A stretch of DNA of 64,000 nucleotides. It comes from Pantoea rwandensis. GTDB lineage: Bacteria > Pseudomonadota > Gammaproteobacteria > Enterobacterales > Enterobacteriaceae. Where the stretch lies: positions 248,001 to 312,000 of the forward strand of contig NZ_MLFR01000001.1 of NCBI RefSeq assembly GCF_002095475.1. The letters are read 5' to 3'. Both the position numbers and the translations under genes were made by a program. The notes under the pieces were generated by a model that had not been told where the DNA came from, did not search any database, and saw nothing but the letters and a program-made list of their open reading frames with translations. Shown here one piece after another: positions 20,035 through 29,628 of this stretch. Position 1 is the first letter of the stretch; each line of letters opens with the position of its first letter.

Positions 20035-21421
20035 AGGCGTGGACCTTCACGCCACGTTTCATCGACAAGCCATAACCTGCTAACGCACAACCAGCAATAA
20101 ACCAGGGAATCCACTTAACGATACCCGAATCGCTGCCGCTCAAAGACTGAAGGTTATTCACCACCAAAATAATGGTGATAGTCATACACATCATGGAAAG
20201 CAGAGGTGCCCAAAACACGGTAAAACGGCTATTGCTGCTCTTTGTACGACGAAAGAACAATACCACTGCAGCCGAGACGCCTAATTGCAAGACCAGGATG
20301 CACAACGTTGCCACCGCCGAGCCAATGGCGAAGATATGGATCATAGGGTCCAACCCTGCGCTGCCCATACCCGCGAGTAGCATCAGCATAATGACGCTGT
20401 GAACGTGGCTGGCATTATGCGGTGTACCGTTGGTGGGATGTGTTTTGCACAGCTCTTTCCAAATCAATCCATCGCGGCTGATGCTGAAGAGATAGCGTGA
20501 GATGTTGTTATGAAAGGCCAATGCAGCTGCAAACAAGCTGGTAATCAACAATACGGACATGGTTTCAACCGCCCATTGTCCGACGTACTGCCTGGTGATA
20601 TTAAAAACGAAGTTGCCGGGATCTTTGCTGGCAATGGCCACAATCTGGTCGAATCCGTAGGCCTGCACCAGTGACCAACTGGTGAAGCAAAAGAAGGCGG
20701 TAATCAGTAGCAAAGCGCAAACCGTCGCGCGGGGAACGGTTTTATGCGGATCACGACACTCTTCCGCATAAATAGCGGTGGATTCGAAACCAATAAAGGC
20801 TGCAATAGTAAAAATAAACGCGATGCCCAAATTACCCTGCATAAACACCGAAGGTTCAAAGGATTGAAAGGTATAAGGCCCGACTTTTTTGATTAACAGC
20901 ATGACATCGGTTAACAACACGATCGCCACTTCAGCCAACATCAATACGCCCAGCAGTTTTCCGCCAACTTCAACGCGTTTAATACTTAATATCCAGCAGA
21001 TTAAAACAAATAGCATGCTGAGCGCCCACCAAGGAATATGGGTGGAAAAATGCGCTTCAATAAAGAGTTGAGTAAAGAATCCCAGCATCGCCACAATTGC
21101 AATCTGAATGGAGATATAGGCCATAACGGCCAGCACCGATGCTGACGCTCCCCAGTTTTCCCCCATTCCTTTAGAGATGTAAGTGTAAAAAGCACCGGCA
21201 TTATTCACGTGACGGCTCATGGCAATAAAACCCACCGCGAACAACATCAGAATGATGCAGGACAGGATATAGAACACCGGAATGCCACCGCCGTTGCCGG
21301 AGATAATGGCCACCGGTAAACCACCCACCACGCCGGTCAGCGGTGAAGCTGCCGCGACAACAAAAAAGACCAGAGAAAACAAACCCAACGTATTTTTGCG
21401 TAAGCCGGAATCCGTATTCAT
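20033..21421 (-). CDS. APC-family amino acid/amine permease
   Basis: This 462-residue protein of about 12 helices belongs to the amino acid-polyamine-organocation superfamily: first-helix motif 'FFVVAAASPLTGVVGGLP' and 'IAAFIGFESTAIYAEECRDPHKTVPRA'. It imports an amino acid or amine by proton symport or exchange. An upstream start at 21544 adds 41 residues of unlike composition; the internal ATG at 21421, with GAGGG upstream, matches the family N-terminus and is preferred. It lies downstream of the AraC regulator on the same strand and is a natural uptake system for the adjacent oxidase/deaminase genes. Confidence 0.87.
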   Translation of the reverse strand: MNTDSGLRKNTLGLFSLVFFVVAAASPLTGVVGGLPVAIISGNGGGIPVFYILSCIILMLFAVGFIAMSRHVNNAGAFYTYISKGMGENWGASASVLAVMAYISIQIAIVAMLGFFTQLFIEAHFSTHIPWWALSMLFVLICWILSIKRVEVGGKLLGVLMLAEVAIVLLTDVMLLIKKVGPYTFQSFEPSVFMQGNLGIAFIFTIAAFIGFESTAIYAEECRDPHKTVPRATVCALLLITAFFCFTSWSLVQAYGFDQIVAIASKDPGNFVFNITRQYVGQWAVETMSVLLITSLFAAALAFHNNISRYLFSISRDGLIWKELCKTHPTNGTPHNASHVHSVIMLMLLAGMGSAGLDPMIHIFAIGSAVATLCILVLQLGVSAAVVLFFRRTKSSNSRFTVFWAPLLSMMCMTITIILVVNNLQSLSGSDSGIVKWIPWFIAGCALAGYGLSMKRGVKVHA

Positions 21422-21570
21422 CGCCAATGCCCTCAACCGCTGATAGAAATTTCCCAGGCAATCTGTGCCGCCTGAGGCAGGTAACGTAGCGGCATCATTT
21501 CTCAGCCTTGAGGCTGGCGGATAGAAAAAATCGGACAAGGGCACAGTGCATCACTGCACTCTTTTAGTGC

Positions 21571-22401
21571 TCAGTGAAACTGTAGACGATGGAAATAGTC
21601 ATCATGGGTAATACGGCGCTGGTAGTCACAGGGCGTGGTGCTCACGAATTTTTTAAATTCACGCAAAAAGTGGGATTGGTCACTGAAGCCAAGATCAAAT
21701 GCCAAATCGCTAAACGACAGATCCTGCCTTAAATGGATGCTGTTGATGGCAGACTGACACCGCAAAATACGGCTGAATGCCTTGGGCGACATGCCGGTAT
21801 CCTGACGAAACTGGCGCTGAATAGTGCGGCAGGTGTAGCCGGTCAGCGCTTCCAACTGATCGATGCGAATGTTGCCCTGCAGCTGGCGCATCGTCTGGAT
21901 AATCATTGAGGTCACCGCTGAGGCTTTACGCACCAAGCGCGGCGTGAAATAAGCGTTAAACAGCGCAATCTGGCGGGTAAAATCACGCGCTTGCACAATC
22001 TGTTCGAACGCTAAGCGCGCATCGGGTACCACATCGAGAAAACTGAATTCTCGATCGGGTATCTCTTCCGCCATCACATCCAGGAAATCGGGAATGATCC
22101 CCGGTGCAAAACGCACACCAAAATAGTGATGATTGTGTTGCATATCAGCGCCACGCGCCTCCAGCGTTGTACCGCATACGCGCGCGCGGGGATGTTGCGC
22201 ATCGCAATCAAACACGATATCCACGCAACCATCCGGTATAGCCAACGTCATGCAGGCATTCTGCGCCACTTCAAAGCTGTAGAAATGTGAAATCGCCGGG
22301 TTATCCGATGCGATCACTGAATAGTGTCGTGCGGCATTAAGCACAAACCAAGGCTGTTCGGGTTGGAAACCACTGTGGCGGTACAAAGGAAGTTGTGTCA
22401 T
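21571..22401 (-). CDS. AraC-family transcriptional regulator
   Basis: This 276-residue protein has an N-terminal ligand-binding region with an AraC-associated beta-rich fold ('IPDGCVDIVFDC', as in the DUF6597 group) and a C-terminal two-HTH domain ('IRIDQLEALTGYTCRTIQRQFRQ' region, 'SFSDLAFDLGFSDQSHFLREFKKF' region). It is divergent from the ornithine-cyclodeaminase-like gene with 230 bases between, and is followed by the permease. It probably activates both directions in response to the substrate of the cluster. Confidence 0.86.
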   Translation of the reverse strand: MTQLPLYRHSGFQPEQPWFVLNAARHYSVIASDNPAISHFYSFEVAQNACMTLAIPDGCVDIVFDCDAQHPRARVCGTTLEARGADMQHNHHYFGVRFAPGIIPDFLDVMAEEIPDREFSFLDVVPDARLAFEQIVQARDFTRQIALFNAYFTPRLVRKASAVTSMIIQTMRQLQGNIRIDQLEALTGYTCRTIQRQFRQDTGMSPKAFSRILRCQSAINSIHLRQDLSFSDLAFDLGFSDQSHFLREFKKFVSTTPCDYQRRITHDDYFHRLQFH

Positions 22402-22631
22402 GGCGTGCTCCGCAACGGGCTAGATAGAGCCTGAGTGATGCAAGCGCTGTGCCACGCCTGCGTTTCGCCATGTCGCAAATATTCAATACAGCCGGACATC
22501 TGACGCGTTATTTCTATTTCACACAGCGAAAACCCCCGTTAATACGACGGTGTAAGCCTGTGACATCGCTATATATGGCAATTTTCGCGGCAGCGGGACA
22601 TCGACCAAAAGACTGATTGAAGAGGCGACCT

Positions 22632-23771
22632 ATGAGTGATTCAACCCGAATCGATTTTATTTACCTGTCGGAGCAAGACATGATTCGTGCAGGCGTGACC
22701 GATATGTCCGCCTGCGTGGACACCATGGAAGAGATGTTTGGGCTGCTGTATCACGGCGACTATCGTATGGCGGGCGCAAATAATGACTCGCATGGTGCAA
22801 TGGTGACTTTCCCAGAAAACTCACCGTTTCCAACCATGCCAAAACCCACTGCTGACCGCCGCATGATGGCAATGCCGGCATATTTGGGCGGCAATTTCTG
22901 TACCGCAGGCGTGAAGTGGTATGGCTCCAACATCGCTAACCGAGAAAAAGGTCTGCCACGTTCGATTCTGATGTTCACCCTGAATGATGCTGAAACTGGC
23001 GCCCCTCTGGCGCACATGTCCGCCAACCTGTTGTCCGCGTATCGCACCGGCGCCGTGCCTGGCGTGGGGGCACGCCATCTGGCACGTAAAGATTCGCGGA
23101 TAATTGGTCTGTTGGGACCGGGAGTGATGGGCAAGACCGCCGTCGCCGCTTTTATCGCCGTATGTCCGCATATCGACACCATTAAAGTCAAAGGACGTGG
23201 GCAGCGGAGCCTCGATAACTTCCTGACTTGGGTGCAAGAAACCTATCCACAAATCAAGCACGTCGACATTGTTAATACGCTAGAGGAGGTGGTTCGCGGG
23301 AGTGACATTGTCACTTATTGCAGCTCTGGTGAAGTCGGTGACCCGAATACTTATCCATTGGTGAAACGTGAGTGGGTCAAGGCGGGAGCGTTTTTGGCGA
23401 TGCCGGCATTGTGCAACATTGACGAAGGCATGGAGCAGCCGGACGTTCGCAAGGTGCTGGATAACACTGGCTTATATCACGCCTGGTTTGAAGAGGTGCC
23501 GAAACCGGCGCATCGCACCATTCCCATTATCGGAGTGCGCTTCATGGATATGGTGGCCGAGGGACAGCTGCAAGCTGAGCAGTTGGAAGACATCGGCAAG
23601 ATCGTCGCCGGTGATGCGCCCGGACGTCAAAACGATCAAGAGATCATCATCATGTCAGTCGGAGGTATGCCGGTTGAAGACGTTGCATGGGGCACGGTGC
23701 TGTATCGCAATGCGATTGAGAAAGGCATCGGCGTGAAGCTCAACCTGTGGGAAACACCCGTTTTAAGCTAA
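22632..23771 (+). CDS. Ornithine cyclodeaminase/mu-crystallin family protein (annotated elsewhere as tyramine oxidase subunit B)
   Basis: This 379-residue protein of the ornithine cyclodeaminase/mu-crystallin family has an NAD(P)-binding motif 'GLLGPGVMGKTAV' (near residue 160), 'GVKWYGSN' with the active-site lysine, and 'SANLLSAYRTGAVPGVGARHLA'. Family members act on imines or amino acids (cyclodeamination, imine reduction, dehydrogenation). A TTG at 22617 extends the frame by five codons, but those codons carry the AAGAGG ribosome site for ATG 22632. It begins a rightward operon with the RidA-like and oxidase genes, which suggests that it handles an imine or keto product of amine oxidation. 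Confidence 0.83.
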   Translation: MSDSTRIDFIYLSEQDMIRAGVTDMSACVDTMEEMFGLLYHGDYRMAGANNDSHGAMVTFPENSPFPTMPKPTADRRMMAMPAYLGGNFCTAGVKWYGSNIANREKGLPRSILMFTLNDAETGAPLAHMSANLLSAYRTGAVPGVGARHLARKDSRIIGLLGPGVMGKTAVAAFIAVCPHIDTIKVKGRGQRSLDNFLTWVQETYPQIKHVDIVNTLEEVVRGSDIVTYCSSGEVGDPNTYPLVKREWVKAGAFLAMPALCNIDEGMEQPDVRKVLDNTGLYHAWFEEVPKPAHRTIPIIGVRFMDMVAEGQLQAEQLEDIGKIVAGDAPGRQNDQEIIIMSVGGMPVEDVAWGTVLYRNAIEKGIGVKLNLWETPVLS

Positions 23772-23798
23772 AACCAACCAATTAAAAGAGAGCACATT

Positions 23799-24221
23799 AT
23801 GACGCATATCATCAAAGTTAAAACCGGTTCCAAGTTTGAAGAGCAAGCCAGTTATTCACGTATTGTAGCAGTCGATAACTGGATTTATGTCTCCAACACC
23901 GCAGGACGCAACCCGCTAACCAAAGAAATTCCCGCTGATTTGCGTGAACAGACCTTACAGGTATTTGCCAATATCGAAGCGGCCTTAGCGGCAATTGATG
24001 CTTCACTGCAGGATGTGGTGTGCTCGCGCGTCTTTATTCAGAACCCGGATGATGTTCCCACCGTGATGGCGATCATTGGCGAGAAGTTCCGCGGTATTAA
24101 CCCGGCGTCAACCGTGACCTGTCCTCCACTAGGCTCGACCGTCTACAAAGTCGAACTGGAAGTCACAGCATACCGCGGCGCAGGTAAAGCCGAGGTTCAG
24201 GAAATTACCGTGGCCCTGTAA
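23799..24221 (+). CDS. RidA/YjgF-family protein, non-canonical active site
   Basis: This 140-residue trimeric-fold protein belongs to the Rid family, whose archetype hydrolyses reactive enamine/imine intermediates. The archetype has Arg105 in 'PARSC'; here the aligned segment is 'NPASTVTC', so the catalytic arginine is replaced. Subgroups without this arginine (Rid4-7 type) are reported to lack imine deaminase activity and often sit in amino-acid catabolic operons, as here. The gene lies 27 bases after the cyclodeaminase-like gene, with an AGAGAG ribosome site. Confidence 0.87.
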   Translation: MTHIIKVKTGSKFEEQASYSRIVAVDNWIYVSNTAGRNPLTKEIPADLREQTLQVFANIEAALAAIDASLQDVVCSRVFIQNPDDVPTVMAIIGEKFRGINPASTVTCPPLGSTVYKVELEVTAYRGAGKAEVQEITVAL

Positions 24222-24237
24222 GGGCGGGAGATACGCT

Positions 24238-25541
24238 ATGGCACCTGTTATTACGCCCGTGGTCACCTCGCCAATGATGCCGGATACCAGCACTGTGGTG
24301 ATCATTGGCGGTGGCATTGTAGGGTTAACGGCCGCACTGACGCTCGCGGAGCGCAACATTCCAGTGGTGGTGCTGGAAAAAGGGCGTATCGCGGGCGAGC
24401 AGTCATCACGCAATCTGGGCTGGATCCGTAAAACCAGCCGGGCGCTGGAGGATATCCCTCTGGCCCAGGCCGCTGACCGTTTATGGGCGCAGATGGCCAC
24501 GCGTGTAGGAAGCGATGTGGCTACCGCCAGGCCGGCATTATGTTTATCGCCCGCAATGAAACGCAGATGGCGATGCATGAAAAGTGGCTAAAGGGCGTAA
24601 GCGCCGCTGAAATGGACACCCGACTGCTCAGCAATAGCGAGATTGCGATGCGCGTGCCCGGTGGCGCAGAAAAATGGGCGGGCGGTATTTTTACCGCCTC
24701 TGATGGACGTGCAGAACCCACGCTCGCAGCCAGCGCCATTGCTAAAGCGGCCATGGCAAAGGGCGCGATTATCATTGAGCACTGTGCTGTGCGTGGTTTA
24801 GCCACCAGCAACGGCAAGGTCAGTGGCGTGGTAACGGAGCGCGGTGAGATTCGTTGTGATCAGGTGTTACTCGCTGCCGGTGCCTGGTCACGTCGCTTCC
24901 TCGGCAATCTCGGCATTAATTTGCCAACCTTGCCACTGATCTGCTCGGTCATGCGGACCAAACCGCTGCAAGGACCCGCCAACATCGCAGTAGGTGCGCC
25001 AGATTTTTCATTCCGTCAGCATCAGGATGGCGGTTTCATCATCACGCAACGCGGTGCGCTGGATGCCCCCTTGACGCTTGACCATTTGTTAATTGGGACG
25101 CGCTATATGCCTCAATTACGCCATGCACGCGACAACTTACGCATTTCACTGGGTAAATATTTCCTCAAGGATCTGGCGATGGCACGTCGTTGGCGCAACG
25201 ATCGACGTACACCTTTTGAGAAAGTCCGTACACTCGACCCGCTGGCTAATCCGGCATTGAACGGGGAGGCAATGCGAAATCTCAGTGCCGCCTGGCCGGT
25301 GTTTCAGCAAGCCGTCATGGCAGAGTCATGGGCGGGCGTCATTGATGTGACGCCGGATTCCAACCCGGTGATTGGCCCTGTGGCGTCAATGCCGGGATTA
25401 ACGCTGGCCACTGGTTTTTCAGGCCACGGTTTTGGCACATCACCGGCTGCAGGGCAGTTAGCGGCCGATTTGGTGACTGGGCATCCACCGCTCATCGATC
25501 CCACGCCTTATCGCTTTGAGCGTCTGATTTCTTCCCATTAA
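24238..25541 (+). pseudogene. FAD-dependent amino-acid oxidase (DAO family), frameshifted
   Basis: The frame 24238-24591 encodes the N-terminal FAD domain ('VVIIGGGIVGLTAAL', 'SSRNLGWIRK') and 24483-25541 the rest ('IFTASDGRAEPTLAASAIAKAA', C-terminal 'GLTLATGFSGHGFGTSPAAG'). They join smoothly if one G is restored near 24518-24521 (GTG GGC TAC in place of GTG GCT AC), giving a 434-residue D-amino-acid/glycine oxidase-like protein. Such enzymes oxidise amines to imines with release of hydrogen peroxide. As written the gene is broken; it may be a true recent mutation or a sequencing error. It follows the RidA-like gene by 16 bases. Confidence 0.87.
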
Positions 25542-25678
25542 CTCAGGGGCGGCTGGTTAGTCGCCCATAAGTTACATTTCATAGATCATTACATCACGTA
25601 CCGTGTTCATTAACTCGCCCGCTTCTGTATTACCCTAATGTCTCTAATGACTTGTTAATACTTTATGTGGGCAATCGC

Positions 25679-27100
25679 ATGGCTAACAAAACACTGTATG
25701 AAAAACTGATCGATCAGCATGTCGTACGCAAGTTAGACGATGAAGGACATGTGTTGCTCTATATTGATCGGTCTATTTTGAATGAATACACCAGCCCGCA
25801 GGCATTCAGTGGCCTGCGCGAACATCAACGCCCTGTGCGACATCCCGCCACCATCTTGCTCAACGTGGATCATGTGAATCCGACCAGACCGGAACGTGAT
25901 GAAGCCATGACCGATGCCGGTGGACAGTTGCAAGTCGACTATTTCCGTCAGAACGCCGCCCATTTTGGTATCGAACTGTTTGATGTGATGGACCCACGCC
26001 AGGGAATTGAACATGTGGTCGCACATGAACAAGGATTGGTGATGCCCGGCATGGTGATTGCTGCCGGTGACAGCCACACCACCACCTACGGCGCGTTCGG
26101 CGCATTGGGCTTCGGTATCGGCACCTCTGAAATTGAACACTTGCTGGCGACACAAACCCTGATTTATCGCCGATTAAAAACCATGCAAGTGAAGGTCGAA
26201 GGCGAACTGCCTTATGGTTGTTCCGCTAAGGACATCATTCTGGCGCTGATTGAACGTATTGGTGCCTCAGGTGCGACCGGGTATGCGATCGAATTCTGTG
26301 GAGCAACCATTGATGCACTGAGCATGGAAGGTCGCATGACCCTGTGTAATATGGCCGTTGAGGCAGGCGCTCGCGGTGCGATTATCGCGCCGGATGAAAA
26401 GGTGTTTGCCTATATTGAGGGCAAACCGCAAATGCCGACTGGCGATTTGTGGCAGCAGGCAAAAAGTGAGTGGCTTACGCTGCGAAGCGATGAAGAGGCG
26501 AAATTTGACCACGCGTTGACCCTGGATTGCAGCAATCTCGAACCGAAAGTCACTTGGGGCATCAGCCCGGACCAAACCAGTGCAATCAGTGGGCGCGTAC
26601 CGGATCCCGCACTGGAAAAAGATTTAATCAAACAGCAGGCGCTGAAAACTGCGTTGAAATATATGGGTCTGGAGCCCGGCGCGCCGCTGGAAAGTATCGC
26701 CATTACCCATGCGTTTATTGGCTCCTGTACCAATGGCCGAATTGAAGACCTCCGAGCTGCCGCTGCGGTGATTGGTGAACGTAAAATTGCCCGCCACGTG
26801 CGCGGTATCATTGTGCCGGGTTCGACTCAAGTCCGTCAGCAAGCGGAAGCTGAAGGGTTAGCCCGCATCTTCATCGATGCCGGATTTGAGTGGCGTCAGT
26901 CAGGGTGCTCAATGTGCCTTGCAATGAATGAAGATGTCTTGGCACCCGGCGACCGCTGTGCCTCTGGCACTAATCGCAACTTTCCCGGCCGACAAGGGGC
27001 GGGTGCTCGCACGCATTTGATGAGCCCAGCGATGGTGGCCGCTGCTGCATTAGCCGGCCATCTGGTCGATGTTCGCAGTTTGATGACAGTAGAGGGTTAA
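25679..27100 (+). CDS. leuC: Isopropylmalate dehydratase large subunit paralogue (aconitase family)
   Basis: This 473-residue protein is LeuC-like, with the three 4Fe-4S ligands in 'GSCTNGR' (Cys350) and 'SGCSMC' (Cys410, Cys413), nearly the same positions as E. coli LeuC. The enzyme moves a hydroxyl group by dehydration and rehydration of a malate-type acid. It is not next to leuA or leuB, so it is probably a second, catabolic paralogue acting on another 2- or 3-substituted malate (such as citramalate or methylmalate), though I cannot rule out that it is the only LeuC. ATG 25679 ('MANKTLYEKL') matches the family start; a TTG nine codons upstream does not. Confidence 0.88.
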   Translation: MANKTLYEKLIDQHVVRKLDDEGHVLLYIDRSILNEYTSPQAFSGLREHQRPVRHPATILLNVDHVNPTRPERDEAMTDAGGQLQVDYFRQNAAHFGIELFDVMDPRQGIEHVVAHEQGLVMPGMVIAAGDSHTTTYGAFGALGFGIGTSEIEHLLATQTLIYRRLKTMQVKVEGELPYGCSAKDIILALIERIGASGATGYAIEFCGATIDALSMEGRMTLCNMAVEAGARGAIIAPDEKVFAYIEGKPQMPTGDLWQQAKSEWLTLRSDEEAKFDHALTLDCSNLEPKVTWGISPDQTSAISGRVPDPALEKDLIKQQALKTALKYMGLEPGAPLESIAITHAFIGSCTNGRIEDLRAAAAVIGERKIARHVRGIIVPGSTQVRQQAEAEGLARIFIDAGFEWRQSGCSMCLAMNEDVLAPGDRCASGTNRNFPGRQGAGARTHLMSPAMVAAAALAGHLVDVRSLMTVEG

Positions 27101-27101
27101 A

Positions 27102-27731
27102 ATGGAAGCATTTCACAGTATCACCGGCAAAATCGCACCTTTACCCGCCGCCAATATCGACACAGATGTCATCATGCCCAAGCAATTCCTCAAGGGCATT
27201 GACCGCCAAGGGCTTGATCGGGGCGTATTCTTCGACCTGCGCTTCCTGGCTGACGGCTCACCAAATCCTGATTTCATACTGAATAAACCCGGTTGGGATC
27301 AGGCTGCATTTCTACTGGTAGGCGCCAACTTTGGCTGTGGCTCCAGCCGTGAACACGCCGTGTGGGGACTGAATCAGCTGGGGATTCGTGCCCTTATTGG
27401 CACGAGCTTTGCGGGTATCTTCGACGACAACTGCCAACGAAATGGTGTGCTGACACTGACACTCAGCGAAGAAGCGTATCAACAACTGAGCGAGGCCACT
27501 CTCGATGCCGCACATAATGAAATCACGATATCGCTGGAACATCAGACCCTCTGCTTCAATAATCAAACACTGCACTTTGAAGTCAGCGCATTAAAACGCG
27601 AGATGTTGTTGGGTGGAGGCAGTGCAGTTGACTGGACATTGCAGTACGAGCCTGACATTGCGCAGTTCGAAAAACAGCATTTTGCTCAACGTCCGTGGTT
27701 GCAGCGGGTAAAAGGACAACAAGATGAGTGA
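27102..27731 (+). CDS. leuD: Isopropylmalate dehydratase small subunit paralogue
   Basis: This 209-residue partner of the LeuC-like protein carries the swivel-domain motifs 'NIDTDVIMPKQFLK' and 'NFGCGSSREHAVW', which close the active site. It starts one base after the leuC-like stop and overlaps the hydrolase gene by eight bases (ATG at 27724), so the three genes are tightly coupled. Confidence 0.9.
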   Translation: MEAFHSITGKIAPLPAANIDTDVIMPKQFLKGIDRQGLDRGVFFDLRFLADGSPNPDFILNKPGWDQAAFLLVGANFGCGSSREHAVWGLNQLGIRALIGTSFAGIFDDNCQRNGVLTLTLSEEAYQQLSEATLDAAHNEITISLEHQTLCFNNQTLHFEVSALKREMLLGGGSAVDWTLQYEPDIAQFEKQHFAQRPWLQRVKGQQDE

Positions 27732-28638
27732 AATGACGGATCGAGGAGCATCACCGTTTATCGACGGTTTTGCTTTAAAGGATGTAAAACTCGCTAATGG
27801 TGTGACACTGCGTGTTGCCACTGGCGGCGAAGGCTCGCCGTTACTGATGTTGCATGGCCATCCACAAAACCATCTGGCATGGCGTAAAGTTGCGCCAGAG
27901 CTGGCGAAAAAATACCAGGTCATACTGCCGGATTTACGCGGTTACGGCGACAGTGACAAGCCGGCCAGCGATGAACAACATCTTACCTACGCGAAACGCA
28001 GCATGGCGGATGACATCAGCCTGCTGATTGATGCGTTGGGATTGGATCGTGTGGCTTTCGTGGGGCATGATCGCGGCGCTCGGGTTGGGCACCGTCTGGC
28101 GCTCGACCATCCTGAAAAGGTCACGTGTTGTACTTTTGTCGATATTGCGCCTACAGCGACCATGTATGCGAAAACCGATAAAGCCTTTGCCACCCGCTAT
28201 TTCTGGTGGTTCTTCTTGATCCAACCTTATCCGCTGCCGGAAACCATGATCGGCCACGATCCGGCATTTTTCCTGAGAAAACATATCGAGGGTCAGTTAA
28301 AAACACCGGGTGCTACATCAGAAGCGGTTTTTAACGATTATCTGCGCTGTTATCAGCAACCTGAGATGATTCATGCGGTGTGTGAAGACTATCGCGCTGC
28401 TGCGACCATCGATTTAGCGCATGATTCGCAGGACAGCGAGAAACGTATTGCTTGCCCACTGCAGTTGCTTTGGGGCGAGAAGGGCACAGTGGGTCAATTA
28501 TACGATGTCGTTTCGACCTGGCAGGATAAAGCCGTTGACGTGCAGGGTGCAGCACTGCCTTGTGGGCACTCCCCGCAGGAAGAGGTCCCGAATGTGTTCC
28601 TGGCGCAGCTACAAGGCTTCCTCGATTCTGTGCTATAA
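27724..28638 (+). CDS. Alpha/beta hydrolase, haloacetate (fluoroacetate) dehalogenase-like
   Basis: This 304-residue alpha/beta hydrolase has the haloacetate dehalogenase layout: oxyanion region 'HGHPQNHLAW', nucleophile Asp116 in 'GHDRGAR', carboxylate-binding Arg117 and Arg120, acid Asp140, and catalytic His282 in 'CGHSPQEE'. These correspond to Asp110, Arg111, Arg114, Asp134 and His280 of Rhodopseudomonas FAcD as I recall it. The halide pocket differs: the FAcD His155 position is Trp161 (followed by the conserved Trp162). It may therefore dehalogenate other haloacids or hydrolyse a different small carboxylate. Eight bases overlap with leuD suggest it supplies or uses the same acid. Confidence 0.82.
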   Translation: MSEMTDRGASPFIDGFALKDVKLANGVTLRVATGGEGSPLLMLHGHPQNHLAWRKVAPELAKKYQVILPDLRGYGDSDKPASDEQHLTYAKRSMADDISLLIDALGLDRVAFVGHDRGARVGHRLALDHPEKVTCCTFVDIAPTATMYAKTDKAFATRYFWWFFLIQPYPLPETMIGHDPAFFLRKHIEGQLKTPGATSEAVFNDYLRCYQQPEMIHAVCEDYRAAATIDLAHDSQDSEKRIACPLQLLWGEKGTVGQLYDVVSTWQDKAVDVQGAALPCGHSPQEEVPNVFLAQLQGFLDSVL

Positions 28639-28668
28639 CCCTGCGATGCCCGTTAACAGTGTGATGCC

Positions 28669-29628
28669 ATGAAGCGAGAGCTTGCCGGAAAAAACGTCCA
28701 GAAACCCTTGCAGGGCTGGCCTGCTATCGAAGATCTCTATGTTTTCATCAGTGTGGCGCGCCATGACGGTTTTGGGCGTGCCGCAGTTGAACTTGGCCAG
28801 TCTCCTTCCTATATCAGTAAACGTATTGCGATTTTGGAGAAGCAGCTGGAAACCCGACTGTTTTTTCGTACCAACCGTGTGATGCGCCTGACACCAGAAG
28901 GTGAGAAAGCGTTGGAAGGAGCACAGCAGGTGCTTCAGGAAATGGATGCCTTCCTCAGCAATTTCCGGCAGTGGCGTGGGGAATTGTCCGGCGATATGAC
29001 TGTGGGCTGCTCGATGGGGTTTGGGCAGGATTATCTCTCTGACGCCATCTCTGCCTTTATCTCTCAGCACCCTTCATTGAATATCAAGCTGATCCTCAGC
29101 GACCGGGAAATTGATTTAATGCAGTCGGGGACCGACGTGGATATTCAGGTTGGAGACGACCTTAATCACGCCTACATTGCACGCAAACTGGCCGCCAACC
29201 GGCGAATTCTCTGCGCATCTCCTGACTATTTAATCCAATCAGCGCCACTCAATTCGTTGGATGAGTTAATTCATCACAGCTGTCTTATCATTAATGAAAA
29301 GCACAGTACGTTTGGCAATTGGCCACTCACTGACGGGGAACAAAAGATATTGTGTCGTCTGAATAGTCATTATTCATCGAACAGTGGCAAGGTTATTCTT
29401 AATTGGGCTCTGAAGTCGCACGGTATTGCTCTGCGCTCTGCATGGGATGTCGAACCCTATCTGGCGCGGGGAGAATTGGTGCATGTATTACCGCAGTGGT
29501 ATCAGGAAGCGAATATCTGGGCGGTGTATACGCAACGGACGTCAGAATCGCCGCGCATAAAAGTCTTTATTGATTTTTTGGTGCAATACTTTTCAGAAAA
29601 AAGCCTGTCACGGGAGTGGCAGGCTTAA
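28669..29628 (+). CDS. LysR-family transcriptional regulator
   Basis: This 319-residue protein has an N-terminal HTH ('GFGRAAVELGQSPSYISKRI') and a C-terminal effector domain of the DmlR/CrgA-like group. It lies 30 bases after the hydrolase gene on the same strand and is probably part of the leuCD-hydrolase unit, responding to a malate-like or carboxylic acid substrate (inference). Its last ten codons form part of a terminator hairpin. Confidence 0.87.
   Translation: MKRELAGKNVQKPLQGWPAIEDLYVFISVARHDGFGRAAVELGQSPSYISKRIAILEKQLETRLFFRTNRVMRLTPEGEKALEGAQQVLQEMDAFLSNFRQWRGELSGDMTVGCSMGFGQDYLSDAISAFISQHPSLNIKLILSDREIDLMQSGTDVDIQVGDDLNHAYIARKLAANRRILCASPDYLIQSAPLNSLDELIHHSCLIINEKHSTFGNWPLTDGEQKILCRLNSHYSSNSGKVILNWALKSHGIALRSAWDVEPYLARGELVHVLPQWYQEANIWAVYTQRTSESPRIKVFIDFLVQYFSEKSLSREWQA

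Noticed and set aside
21422-21544. N-terminal extension of the APC permease
   Set aside because: The 41 added residues are unlike permease N-termini, and a better start lies at 21421.
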